This document shows positions 49,933-58,627 of a stretch of 64,000 bases of DNA, one piece after another. Origin of the DNA: JAWXBR01 sp034440235. GTDB lineage: Bacteria > Bacteroidota > Ignavibacteria > Kapaibacteriales > Kapaibacteriaceae. The notes below the pieces were generated by a model. The model did no database searches. It saw only the letters and a program-made list of their open reading frames with translations, and was not told the origin of the DNA. The first letter of the stretch is position 1, and each line of letters begins with the position of its first letter. Position numbers and translations under genes: made by a program. The stretch is from positions 62,001-126,000 of the forward strand of contig JAWXBR010000041.1 of assembly GCA_034440235.1 (NCBI GenBank). Direction: 5' to 3'.

Positions 49933-50603
49933 GACGGTTTGTTATTGGCGATGTACACGGATGCGTGAAAACATTAAGGCACATGATAGAAGAGCGAATA
50001 AACTGGACGCCCGACGATAGACTAATACTACTTGGTGACTATGTCAACAAGGGTCCAGACAGCAAAGCCGTCCTTGATTACATCGCAAAGTTGAAGTCCG
50101 TTGCTACCGGCACAGACAATCTCATAACGCTTCGCGGCAACCACGACGATATTATCATTCGCAAGTATATTAATCCGATGTGGAGTCGTGGCAAGGATAA
50201 ACCTGGAATAGCTGCGACCCTACGGAGTTTTAACGTCGGCAGAGTAGCAGATATTCCACGTGCGTACATAGAGCAACTCGATGAACTTAAACTGCTTCAT
50301 CAAGAGCATGACTTTATCTGTGTACATGCCTCGTTTAATACATCCGACAACAGCCCCTTCACCAATTACGAAAGCATGTTGTGGGATAGAACTGAAGATG
50401 TTGATTTGACTGTGACCGCTGGGCGACGTGTGATTTGCGGGCACACCCCGCAAACCGAATCTGAAATTCGAAAACGCTTAGAGCACGGCAAAATCATTTT
50501 GGACGGTGGATGTGTTTACGTACACCGTCCACACATGGGCAATCTTGTTGCAATGAATCTTGATACGTACGATCTCGTCGTTCAAAAAAATATCGAAACG
50601 TAA
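49929..50603 (+). CDS. PPP-family serine/threonine phosphatase or diadenosine hydrolase-like
   Basis: The 224-residue metallophosphoesterase has the three PPP motifs GDVHGC, GDYVNKGPDS (canonical GDYVDRG altered to VNKG) and GNHDD, then HASFN and CGHTPQ for the remaining metal histidines. Such small bacterial PPP enzymes act on phosphoproteins or dinucleotide polyphosphates. The VNKG variant is common in the Bacteroidota branch. It is translationally coupled to the cyclotransferase through ATGA. Confidence 0.9.
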   Translation: MRRFVIGDVHGCVKTLRHMIEERINWTPDDRLILLGDYVNKGPDSKAVLDYIAKLKSVATGTDNLITLRGNHDDIIIRKYINPMWSRGKDKPGIAATLRSFNVGRVADIPRAYIEQLDELKLLHQEHDFICVHASFNTSDNSPFTNYESMLWDRTEDVDLTVTAGRRVICGHTPQTESEIRKRLEHGKIILDGGCVYVHRPHMGNLVAMNLDTYDLVVQKNIET

Positions 50604-50678
50604 GAGTCACAACTTGTAAACGGGCAACCACGAAGTGAACGTGCGCATTTGCGCATTCTTCACCACTACGAGGTTGTT

Positions 50679-53600
50679 ATGAAAACCACTCTTGCAATGT
50701 GCCAGCGGGTACTTTGCGCAAACGTTGCAATGTGCCTGCGGGTACTTTGCGCAAACGTTGCAATGTGCCTGCGGGTACTTTGCGTCGGTGTTCTTGTATG
50801 TATGTACGTGCCCGTTGCGCGAGCGCAGCCCCACACAACAATGATGTTTCCGAATGCAGGACAGCGCGGCGTTGCCACGAATGCATCGATTGTGGTGCGT
50901 GGTACACATCCCATTGTGCCACCTGCAATTACACATGCCTGGCCCAATGAAGAAAGTGCAGGGTGGCGTGCAGAAGAGCCAACCGTGCTACTTGTAGACG
51001 CTGCTCGCGTAGCGCGCATGCCACGTGAACGCTGGAGACGCGCGGCAATCGGCGGCTCATACACGTTCGACGATCCGCGCACAATGCGCTTTACCCCAAG
51101 CATTCCTCTTCGTATGGGGGTCACGTACCGATGTATTGTTCAAGGCATACGATTAACCGCAAATGGCGGTGCTGTAGCAACTGCACCACACGAATTTGAA
51201 TTCACCACTTCTGCTGGCATACCGACCATTGCCCATGCTACGTTCGACACAAACTCTGTTCTGCGATGCAATCAGTCGGCATTTATAACATTTGCGACAA
51301 TAGAGGAGAACACGCTTGCCGACGCTGCGGCACGAGTAAGAGTTGCTATTCAGGATGTAAATACTGAGCAATCGATGCCGTTGCCGCATTCTGTTGTACT
51401 TCATCCCGAGAAAGGTGCCATTGAGATTCGACCACACGGACAGTGGCCAGTCCAGCGCATTATTGCTGTAGACCTGCCATGGGGTAACGTTACTGGGGAG
51501 CCACGGAATTCTAAGTCATGGAGCATGATTGCGCGGGGTGCTGCTCGACTTGATGTGCAGGCAATAGCGAAAGACGGACGAGCTATTCCCAGCACCATCG
51601 AAACGTACTTCGAAAAACAGGATCAGGTACTGGCTTGTGGCGAAAGCGCTGCTTTTTCTACACCACAATGGTTCGACGATCGATGGAGATTTGTCCGTTG
51701 GGAAAGCGCCGACATCGCTTCGGTAAACAATGAGACATCATGTGCTATCGATGTAACACTTCCATGCAATCTGTTAGCGGAGCGGTTGCACCTAAAAGCT
51801 ATTATAGAGCGAGTCGACACAATGCGAATCGTTGTCACGCTTGATAGTGGTGGCAGCGTTATTGTTCGCGACAGTGCCAACACGTTCTATTCTGAACTCT
51901 TTGATACTGATACGCTAATGTTAACCGACGCACTGCCCCAGTTTACGTTAACGGCAATGCCATCTGCTGGCTACACGTTTAGTGCTTGGAGTGCTCCAAA
52001 CACTGCCTGGAATGGTGCTCCCGGTGCCACCATGACTATTACGCCGCAAGCCTTTCAGGGTGCAGTGATGGTTGGTGCAAATGCGCCAGCACAAGGCTTT
52101 CAAGTTCAGGTGATGCCCAACTTCCCAATGAAGATCACACCATTGGGATTTGGAGAGACGTTCAGGCTGCGAGCAACGATCGTCGATGAAAGTCCAGAGC
52201 CAGGGTTCAACGCAGAAGATGGGGTTGGCTTTACAACGCCATCGCAGTTTGAGGAGCCCACGCAAGTCGAACGCACGCCATGTGTACGAGCGGAGCGATG
52301 CTGGGAAATTGTCAGCGTAAATGATGCATCTGGAGGCACCGGAAATGAAGAGTTTACACCGGGAACAGAAGAAGCCTGTAAAACTGCGTGGTTAACGGAC
52401 CCTGAAAACCACATCACATTTAGCGTCCGTCGTCGGCTCATTCAGCTACGCGTCGAACGCGTGCTGATTGCGTCGGAAGATCAAGACGATATCGTACGTG
52501 GACGCCAGCTCCATCCCGAATCATATGTGATTGTCGAGCTCCAGCAAGGGGCAGAAGGGGCTTACCGATGGACTCCCCTGGTATCGGCGACATGTGTTGC
52601 ACAAGACATGATGGAATTTGCAACGTATGAAGTGCGCTGTGGTGACGTGGTGCGATTCCGAATTCGTGGATCGGCCTTACGTGGCGAAACATGGAAGTTT
52701 TGGGCAAACAGGCAAGGCTATGTAATGCCGGGAGGATCTGAAGTTTTATCCGGTGAAGTGCGCTATACGATGGTAATTGACAGAGACATCGCGCAGTTCG
52801 CAGGTAAGGATTGTGTTGGTAACGATGTTGAAAAACCTGAAATACGTCTGCGAGCTTGTTTCAAACAACAGTTCGGAATTGATGCATTGGGTTTGCGAGT
52901 TCGCGTTTTGAACGGAGCAAATAAGGCCAGCGCAACATTTCGCGAAATCTGGTTAGATCCAATGGTGTACTATGATCAGTATGAAGACGAACCCATTGAT
53001 GGACGTCAGCTCGAATACATCCCATTGTTCGGCACACCTCTTCGGGTGCGATTTACCGCTCCCATCGATACCCGAACCGTATTTGCAGGTGGCATGAAGG
53101 CTAAGTCGTATGCAAACATCGACGTAAACAATACACTCAAACCCGACCTCGATTTCAGCGTAGCATCGTTTGACGACGAACACATTTCGTTTGCGCCTAC
53201 CGATGGCTCCGCCGTCGACATTGTTGAGTTTCGAGTATGCGACCCAACCACGTCCCCTAGAAAACAGGCTCTTCATTTCGGATATATAACCCTGTTCTGT
53301 TCAACAAGTCTTAAGTCGATATCGGGTGAACCATTACAGGCTCGATTCTCGTTTCTGTTGTATGCAATGGAAAAACCTGGCTACGGCCTGTTTCTTGAAA
53401 AGGCGAAGTGGACGCATGATGGCGACAACGACTTTGTGTTTGCAAATACTGCCGAACTCTACAACGTGATTTACGGAGCAGTCTTAACGCCAACCAAGGC
53501 CGAGCACGCAGACCTTGCATTCCAACGCCTACCTGACTGTCGTGAGCAACAAGGAGTACCACCTTCCGAATGTGTGTACAGCTACAACGAAGACGACGGC

Positions 53601-54038
53601 TATTTCTACTTCTCGAATCATACGTTGTTGTTTGAACCCAGCTGGCTTGGAGAACGCGACTACATCTTTTCGCATATCGTCAGTTACGACGAAGACTGTA
53701 AAGACGAAAACGATTGCCTAGTAAACAAGGTTTATGATCTTCTCGATGCTGTGCGCGAAAAAGCAACGACGTATGCACCAACAGAAGCTGAAAAGGAAAA
53801 TGGCATCTCCTGGGAAACGCTTGCTCCAGATCTCATCGATCTCGGTGCACAGTTTATACAAGCGTTGCTACCAATTGATGATCAGGATGAGTTTATCGGA
53901 CAAATGACGTTGCTCGAAGGTGCTGCCTCGTTATGGGGTGCAGCAGAATCAACATGGCCATACATCAATAGGTATCATGACAATGGTGAATACGTGTATA
54001 AAGCACGTCTGTATCCACGTCGGCAAACTCGTTTCTGA
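50679..54038 (+). CDS. Very large secreted protein with Ig-like domains
   Basis: ATG 50679 with GAGG 6 nt upstream gives 1119 residues. The N-terminus MKTTLAMCQRVLCANVAM is an expanded signal peptide made of three 11-residue repeats. A bacterial Ig-like Big_5-type domain follows (SIVVRGTHPIVPP, FTPSIPLRMGVTYRCIV). Then come several beta-rich segments with a bacterial-repeat-like unit (LDSGGSVIVRDSANTFYSELFDTDTLML...FTLTAMPSAGYTFSAW) and an acidic C-terminal part. No T9SS domain is visible at the end (YKARLYPRRQTRF). Function is unknown; a surface or matrix role is likely. Two smaller secreted proteins follow at once. Confidence 0.78.
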   Translation: MKTTLAMCQRVLCANVAMCLRVLCANVAMCLRVLCVGVLVCMYVPVARAQPHTTMMFPNAGQRGVATNASIVVRGTHPIVPPAITHAWPNEESAGWRAEEPTVLLVDAARVARMPRERWRRAAIGGSYTFDDPRTMRFTPSIPLRMGVTYRCIVQGIRLTANGGAVATAPHEFEFTTSAGIPTIAHATFDTNSVLRCNQSAFITFATIEENTLADAAARVRVAIQDVNTEQSMPLPHSVVLHPEKGAIEIRPHGQWPVQRIIAVDLPWGNVTGEPRNSKSWSMIARGAARLDVQAIAKDGRAIPSTIETYFEKQDQVLACGESAAFSTPQWFDDRWRFVRWESADIASVNNETSCAIDVTLPCNLLAERLHLKAIIERVDTMRIVVTLDSGGSVIVRDSANTFYSELFDTDTLMLTDALPQFTLTAMPSAGYTFSAWSAPNTAWNGAPGATMTITPQAFQGAVMVGANAPAQGFQVQVMPNFPMKITPLGFGETFRLRATIVDESPEPGFNAEDGVGFTTPSQFEEPTQVERTPCVRAERCWEIVSVNDASGGTGNEEFTPGTEEACKTAWLTDPENHITFSVRRRLIQLRVERVLIASEDQDDIVRGRQLHPESYVIVELQQGAEGAYRWTPLVSATCVAQDMMEFATYEVRCGDVVRFRIRGSALRGETWKFWANRQGYVMPGGSEVLSGEVRYTMVIDRDIAQFAGKDCVGNDVEKPEIRLRACFKQQFGIDALGLRVRVLNGANKASATFREIWLDPMVYYDQYEDEPIDGRQLEYIPLFGTPLRVRFTAPIDTRTVFAGGMKAKSYANIDVNNTLKPDLDFSVASFDDEHISFAPTDGSAVDIVEFRVCDPTTSPRKQALHFGYITLFCSTSLKSISGEPLQARFSFLLYAMEKPGYGLFLEKAKWTHDGDNDFVFANTAELYNVIYGAVLTPTKAEHADLAFQRLPDCREQQGVPPSECVYSYNEDDGYFYFSNHTLLFEPSWLGERDYIFSHIVSYDEDCKDENDCLVNKVYDLLDAVREKATTYAPTEAEKENGISWETLAPDLIDLGAQFIQALLPIDDQDEFIGQMTLLEGAASLWGAAESTWPYINRYHDNGEYVYKARLYPRRQTRF
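50694..50792 (+). repeat. 33-bp tandem repeat inside a signal peptide
   Basis: Three contiguous 33-bp units start at 50694, 50727 and 50760, nearly identical except the end of the third. They encode the repeated hydrophobic stretch AMC(Q/L)RVLCANV and lengthen the signal peptide core in steps of 11 residues. Confidence 0.92.
52545..52564 (+). repeat. Dispersed G-rich dyad repeat, copy in the large secreted protein
   Basis: CAAGGGGCAGAAGGGGCTTA holds two AAGGGGC half-sites 10 nt apart, encoding QGAEGAY in this gene. Confidence 0.6.
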
Positions 54039-54046
54039 GGATTATC

Positions 54047-54943
54047 ATGATAAGGACAAGCCTCCTCATCGCATGCACAATCACTGCCGTGATAAGTGCA
54101 ATGGCTCAGCTGCCTGATGCAGGTTTCAGCTGCAAATCGCGCGCAATTTTGAACTGGAAAAACGGTGCAATCCCGATGTGCACAGACACACTCATTATAG
54201 CTACCGATCCTCCGATTGCACGCAAGGTCAACAATGCATATCCACGTGCCGCTACGTTACACAGTATGCGCATGCAGAATGGAGAGCTGATAAGAGATGC
54301 TGAAATCGAATGTCTAGTGTTAGCCGAACCTCCTGTACAGAACGTAAGCTTGATTTTTGATCACGTCTTGCCAGCGTTTGACAAAGACGGTGCCCTGCTT
54401 GTCTATGAGGTCACCACATACTGTGGGTATTGGTTTGGTGATTCACTATCGGATACATCTACCATTTTGTTTTCGATGTTTCCGATGTACAAAGCGTTTG
54501 CAGAAGCAAGGCATGTCTCGAGTTCCACAGCATTGCCGAGCGAAGTACTCGTATCGCCCGTTACGATGCCGTCCAATGGTTACCCAATATCGAATCCGTT
54601 CTCGATCGTCGCTTTGGCAAAACACGGTGGTCTGGTCTTCGATCATTGGACAGCATCACATGAACGGATTGCATTCGACAAATACGCCCTGGAACAGAAT
54701 ATCTCAGTTGCGTGCTGGCCCATGGCAGAGACCGTGCGCTTTATTGCGTGGTACCGTGATTCCACTGTGAGCAGTGTTGCAGACAGTGAGATGGATGAGG
54801 GTGCTTCCGTTGTGCTGTATGATCTTCTAGGACGGCGGACACCATTCGAATTCCGAGACAGCAATCGGTCAACCGGTCTGTACATGGCAGTGATTACCAC
54901 CACTGCCGGTGTACGTTTTCAACCACTTTTGATAACAAACTAG
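54047..54943 (+). CDS. Secreted protein with a sorting-domain-like C-terminus
   Basis: The 298-residue protein has a signal peptide (LLIACTITAVISAMAQ) and GAGG before the ATG. The central part has a repeat-like segment (SPVTMPSNGYPISNPFSIVALAKHGGLVFDHWTASHERI) similar in style to the divergent InlB-like repeats of the preceding protein. The last 50 residues (ASVVLYDLLGRRTPFEFRDSNRSTGLYMAVITTTAGVRFQPLL) match the T9SS type A sorting pattern. It is 8 nt after the large secreted gene and in its operon. The function is unknown. Confidence 0.78.
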   Translation: MIRTSLLIACTITAVISAMAQLPDAGFSCKSRAILNWKNGAIPMCTDTLIIATDPPIARKVNNAYPRAATLHSMRMQNGELIRDAEIECLVLAEPPVQNVSLIFDHVLPAFDKDGALLVYEVTTYCGYWFGDSLSDTSTILFSMFPMYKAFAEARHVSSSTALPSEVLVSPVTMPSNGYPISNPFSIVALAKHGGLVFDHWTASHERIAFDKYALEQNISVACWPMAETVRFIAWYRDSTVSSVADSEMDEGASVVLYDLLGRRTPFEFRDSNRSTGLYMAVITTTAGVRFQPLLITN

Positions 54944-54954
54944 AAAGCTCTAAC

Positions 54955-55641
54955 ATGAAAACATTTTTTAGTGCACTGCTCACAACTAGTGCGGTAGTTA
55001 CCGCATTTATAGTGACATCAGTTGGTACGTTCGATACAGCGTACGCGCACGTGACGCCTTCAGGCGGGCGCACCGACAAGCCTATTGTTCAAGGCACGAC
55101 AATTACGATAGGTTGGGAAAAACAAAGCGATGTACCTATGGTCGATCTGTTCCTTTGGAATGCACTGACTTCTGAACGCATCGCCATAACACGAGGGGTT
55201 CCTACAGGTCAGGGATCGTATCAATGGAACGTGCCAACGAATCTTGCAAACGGATCGAAATACCGATTTGTTGTTGAGCCAACAAACGCTCCGTACCGGC
55301 GAATAATGAGTGATAGCTGGGTGACCGTCGGACTTGATAACGCGTACAAAGAGTCCGCACTAGACCTCCCACAACTGACGAATAATCTCGAAAACCTTGG
55401 CCGGATAACCCTGTATCCACAACCCGCCCATGATGTCGTCCGAATCCGGGTAATGTCCGATTTCAATGTTATGCGTGTGGCAAGTCTTGACGGCACGACT
55501 GCAATTGAACGCACACTTGATGCTGGTGAACGTACGCTCGACGTCAACGTTCAACTTCTGCCAACAGGGATGTACACCATCGTGATGACTTCAACCGACG
55601 GTCGTTGTTTATCGGCGCCCTTACAGGTCATCTCACGTTGA
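54955..55641 (+). CDS. Kre9/Knh-like sandwich protein with T9SS sorting domain
   Basis: The 228-residue protein has a signal peptide (FFSALLTTSAVVTAFIVTSVG). A domain of the Ser-Thr-rich GPI-anchored (Kre9/Knh1) type follows: VTPSGGRTDKPIVQGTTITIGWEKQSDVPMVDLFLWN...YQWNVPTNLANGSKYRFVVE. The T9SS type A tail begins LGRITLYPQPAHDVVRIRV. The same sandwich type opens the Ig-domain protein at 21157. It is the third gene of the secreted set and its end overlaps the convergent beta-CASP gene by 9 nt. Confidence 0.85.
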   Translation: MKTFFSALLTTSAVVTAFIVTSVGTFDTAYAHVTPSGGRTDKPIVQGTTITIGWEKQSDVPMVDLFLWNALTSERIAITRGVPTGQGSYQWNVPTNLANGSKYRFVVEPTNAPYRRIMSDSWVTVGLDNAYKESALDLPQLTNNLENLGRITLYPQPAHDVVRIRVMSDFNVMRVASLDGTTAIERTLDAGERTLDVNVQLLPTGMYTIVMTSTDGRCLSAPLQVISR

Positions 55642-57027
55642 TTGAGTAGGTACTGGCGCATTGTGACCCACGATGTATGGCATGCCTGCGCGCGGGATAA
55701 TCACCCTCGTTGCGGGAAGGCGTTCGCGAATGCACAAGGCAAGCATATCGCATGCATCTGGTTCCCCATGCACGATGACAAGCATCGTGGGTCGCACGTC
55801 AGTAACAAAGTCTATAATTCCATGAAGTGAAGCATGGGCACTAAATCGAAAACGCTCTACTGCACACGAGCGTTTCACTTTGCGTCCGGCAAACTCAAAC
55901 GGCACATTTGGCAATGAGTGCAGCATCTGATGTCCCGGACTCGTTTCGTCCTGAAATCCGATAAAAGCTATTCCAAACGTCGGTTTCTCCATCCAACTGC
56001 CCGCTAGCGCATAAGAAATTGTTCCGCGATTCATCATGCCACTCGAAGCAACTACAATCGATGGCGTCTTCATGTAGCTTTCGTTGAACAGCGTGTCGAA
56101 GTTCAGACGATTCTGAGGGATGTCCGAGATCTCAAAGCCGGGCACCCGTACTGGTTCGGTATAACAGTATTGATCGTAAATCTTGCTGACACGTACACCC
56201 ATACCGCCCGTCCATATCGGAAGATGCGGGATGCTCCCCTTGCGCATCATCGAATAAAGTAATGTCAGGATCTCCTGCGTCTTACCTAGTGCAAAACATG
56301 GGATAAGAACACTACCGTTTCGACTTGTAACCATGTTTATATATGATGCCAAACGCTTTGCATCTGCTGGTATGTTGTTCGGTTGATCGCGTAGACAATT
56401 CGTGGCCTCGCATATAAGCACGTCTACATGTCCTCTGGGAACGCGAGCCTTTGAGATCACGGTTTGGTGATCGAATTGAATGTCGCCGGTATGCAGAATC
56501 CGTAGCCCCTTACACTGAAACTCTATGCTTGCCGATCCGAGAATGTGGCCTGCCCAATGAAAGGTCGTCGAAACATCAGACCCTCCGTTGTACCCACGTA
56601 AAGGGAATGGCTCGTTGTATGGGACAGCTTCGAATGCTCTGCGCAGTAATTCTATGGTATCGCGGTTATAAAATTCAAGTGCTTCCTTGGAGAACCACGT
56701 GGACACATCACTTTTTAACAGCTTCGCGCTGTTGTGGAGCATGATGTGTGATAGGTCGCGCGTGGCATGTGTCATTATCGGACGCAAGTGTGGCATCCGC
56801 CGCATCACATAGGGCAACCCTGCCAGGTGGTCTGTGTGCGCATGTGTTATCAGAAGAGCGTCGGTTGGACGTTGCTGGAGGTAGTCGAGAGCAGGAAAAG
56901 CACGTCCGTCGCGATACCTCGGGTGCAAACCTGCGTCCACCAAAATCCCCGTTCCATCGATGTCGAGGTAGGTACAGTTGGCACCTATCTCTTCGGCACC
57001 GCCAAGCATCAGTAGTTCAGCCGTCAC
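55633..57027 (-). CDS. Beta-CASP metallo-beta-lactamase RNA nuclease (KH-less CPSF-like)
   Basis: The GTG start at 57027 gives 464 residues beginning MTAELLMLGGAEEIGANCTYLDIDG, the family-typical start. It has ITHAHTDHLAGLP (HxHxDH), the beta-CASP motifs (VDVLICEATN, GSVLIPCFALGKTQEILTLL, IVVASSGMMNRGTI) and RMMBL-type VKRSCAVERFRFSAHASLHGIIDFV with HGEPDA. Such enzymes are RNA endo- or exonucleases related to RNase J and CPSF73. The substrate is unknown. It is divergent from the mutase operon. Confidence 0.88.
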   Translation of the reverse strand: MTAELLMLGGAEEIGANCTYLDIDGTGILVDAGLHPRYRDGRAFPALDYLQQRPTDALLITHAHTDHLAGLPYVMRRMPHLRPIMTHATRDLSHIMLHNSAKLLKSDVSTWFSKEALEFYNRDTIELLRRAFEAVPYNEPFPLRGYNGGSDVSTTFHWAGHILGSASIEFQCKGLRILHTGDIQFDHQTVISKARVPRGHVDVLICEATNCLRDQPNNIPADAKRLASYINMVTSRNGSVLIPCFALGKTQEILTLLYSMMRKGSIPHLPIWTGGMGVRVSKIYDQYCYTEPVRVPGFEISDIPQNRLNFDTLFNESYMKTPSIVVASSGMMNRGTISYALAGSWMEKPTFGIAFIGFQDETSPGHQMLHSLPNVPFEFAGRKVKRSCAVERFRFSAHASLHGIIDFVTDVRPTMLVIVHGEPDACDMLALCIRERLPATRVIIPRAGMPYIVGHNAPVPTQST

Positions 57028-57048
57028 AAGGTGCTCGATCTAGGAGTT

Positions 57049-57098
57049 GAATACATGACGGATTTCACCGTTGAATGCGAGGGGGAATACATGACGGA
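57049..57098. repeat. 14-bp direct repeat in the divergent promoter region
   Basis: GAATACATGACGGA occurs at 57049-57062 and 57085-57098, a 36-nt offset, between the beta-CASP gene and the mutase operon. It may be a duplicated operator for either gene or another slippage duplication. No cobalamin riboswitch was seen in this gap. Confidence 0.7.
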
Positions 57099-57157
57099 AT
57101 ATAGGACGGGTCATACGAGAACCGGAATGAGATTGGCAGGTGGTAAATTGGGACACG

Positions 57158-58582
57158 ATGTCACCCTTCCAGCCCCTTAACAAAATTCGCATTGTGACTG
57201 CGGCCTCGTTGTTCGATGGACACGATGCTGCAATTAATGTGATGCGGCGCATAATCCAGGCAACTGGAGCCGAAGTAATCCACCTTGGGCACAACCAGTC
57301 TGTGGCCTCTGTGGTAGAGTGCGCCATACAGGAAGACGTTCAGGCAATTGCCATGACGTCGTATCAGGGCGGGCATGTAGAATACTTCAAGTACATGAAA
57401 GACCTGCTCGAAGAGCGAGGAGCAGGACACATCAAAATTTTTGCGGGAGGGGGCGGCACGATACTGCCGTCTGAGATTGCCGAACTACAGGCGTATGGCA
57501 TAGCACGCATCTACTCTCCGGACGACGGACGTGCCATGGGGCTTCAGGGCATGATCGACGACCTGATGCAAGGTGCGGATTTTCCGATTCCCGACGTTTT
57601 TGGTGCAAGTCTGGCCGAGGCGGTAAAAGCAAAAAACCCTTTAGCTATCGCTCAAGCTATCTCTGCTGCCGAACGTCAAGCCACCGACCCTGGCGCAGCC
57701 GACCGTATTGCCTTTGCTGCAGATATAAAACGGGTAGCGGTACTTGGCATTACGGGGACAGGTGGAGCAGGCAAGTCGTCGCTTACAGACGAACTCGTCC
57801 GCAGATATAAAGCTGATTTTCCAGAAAAGACCATTGCGGTGCTGTCGGTCGATCCATCAAAGAGAAAAACAGGCGGCGCATTGCTTGGTGATAGGATTCG
57901 CATGAACTCTGTTCACGGCTCGCGTGTGTATATGCGCTCGTTTGCCACGCGCGAAGCCAATGTGGCGCTAAATCCGCACGTAGGCGAAGCAATTGGCATT
58001 CTCTCGTATGCAGGATTCGACCTCGTAATTGTAGAAACGGCAGGGATCGGACAAAGCGACTCACAAATCACAGAATTAGCCGATGTTGCGCTTTACGTAA
58101 TGACACCAGAATATGGCGCTGCTACACAGCTTGAGAAAATCGACATGATCGATTACGCCGATGTGATTGCGCTGAACAAATTCGATAAACGTGGAGCACT
58201 CGATGCTCTGCGCGACGTAAAAAAACAATATCAACGAAGCCGGCAGTTGTTTACAAGACGTCCAGACGAAATGCCTGTGTACGGTACAATTGCATCGCAA
58301 TTCAACGATCCGGGCACGAACACCCTTTACCGCGCAATTGTCGATTTACTGAATGAACGCTGTGGCCTCGGGTGGACGTCGACGTTCACCATAACCGAAG
58401 AAATGAGCGAGAAGGTCTACGTTATTCCTCCGGAACGCACCCGATATCTCGCCGAAATAGTCGACGATAACAAACGCTACGATCGAATGGTCGAGAAGCA
58501 ATCAGAGATTGCGCGTACACTCTGGCGCATCGAAGGCGCAGTCGAAGCGCTTCGATCATCTGATTCGAGTTCTGAGTTGTAG
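57158..58582 (+). CDS. icmF: IcmF N-terminal half: B12-binding domain fused to MeaB-like GTPase chaperone
   Basis: ATG 57158 is chosen over a GTG 18 nt upstream; 474 residues. Residues about 10-140 are a cobalamin-binding Rossmann domain: SLFDGHDAAINVMRR with the B12-ligating His of DxHxx, HLGHNQSV, SYQGGHVEYFKYM, FAGGGGT. Residues about 190-440 are the G3E chaperone GTPase: GITGTGGAGKSSL, DPSKRKTGGALLGDRIRM, VETAGIGQSDSQI, NKFDKRG. In IcmF (isobutyryl-CoA mutase fused) these two domains are followed by the TIM-barrel mutase in one chain of about 1,090 residues. Here the chain stops after the GTPase and the mutase is a separate gene at 59980. Confidence 0.93.
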   Translation: MSPFQPLNKIRIVTAASLFDGHDAAINVMRRIIQATGAEVIHLGHNQSVASVVECAIQEDVQAIAMTSYQGGHVEYFKYMKDLLEERGAGHIKIFAGGGGTILPSEIAELQAYGIARIYSPDDGRAMGLQGMIDDLMQGADFPIPDVFGASLAEAVKAKNPLAIAQAISAAERQATDPGAADRIAFAADIKRVAVLGITGTGGAGKSSLTDELVRRYKADFPEKTIAVLSVDPSKRKTGGALLGDRIRMNSVHGSRVYMRSFATREANVALNPHVGEAIGILSYAGFDLVIVETAGIGQSDSQITELADVALYVMTPEYGAATQLEKIDMIDYADVIALNKFDKRGALDALRDVKKQYQRSRQLFTRRPDEMPVYGTIASQFNDPGTNTLYRAIVDLLNERCGLGWTSTFTITEEMSEKVYVIPPERTRYLAEIVDDNKRYDRMVEKQSEIARTLWRIEGAVEALRSSDSSSEL

Positions 58583-58627
58583 TACATCCTTATCAATGCA
58601 ACGAACAAATACAAACAGGGCACATCT

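Noticed and set aside
57028..57157. Cobalamin riboswitch before the B12-dependent mutase
   Set aside because: No B12-box-like conserved core could be found in the 130-nt gap; only a 14-bp direct repeat is there.
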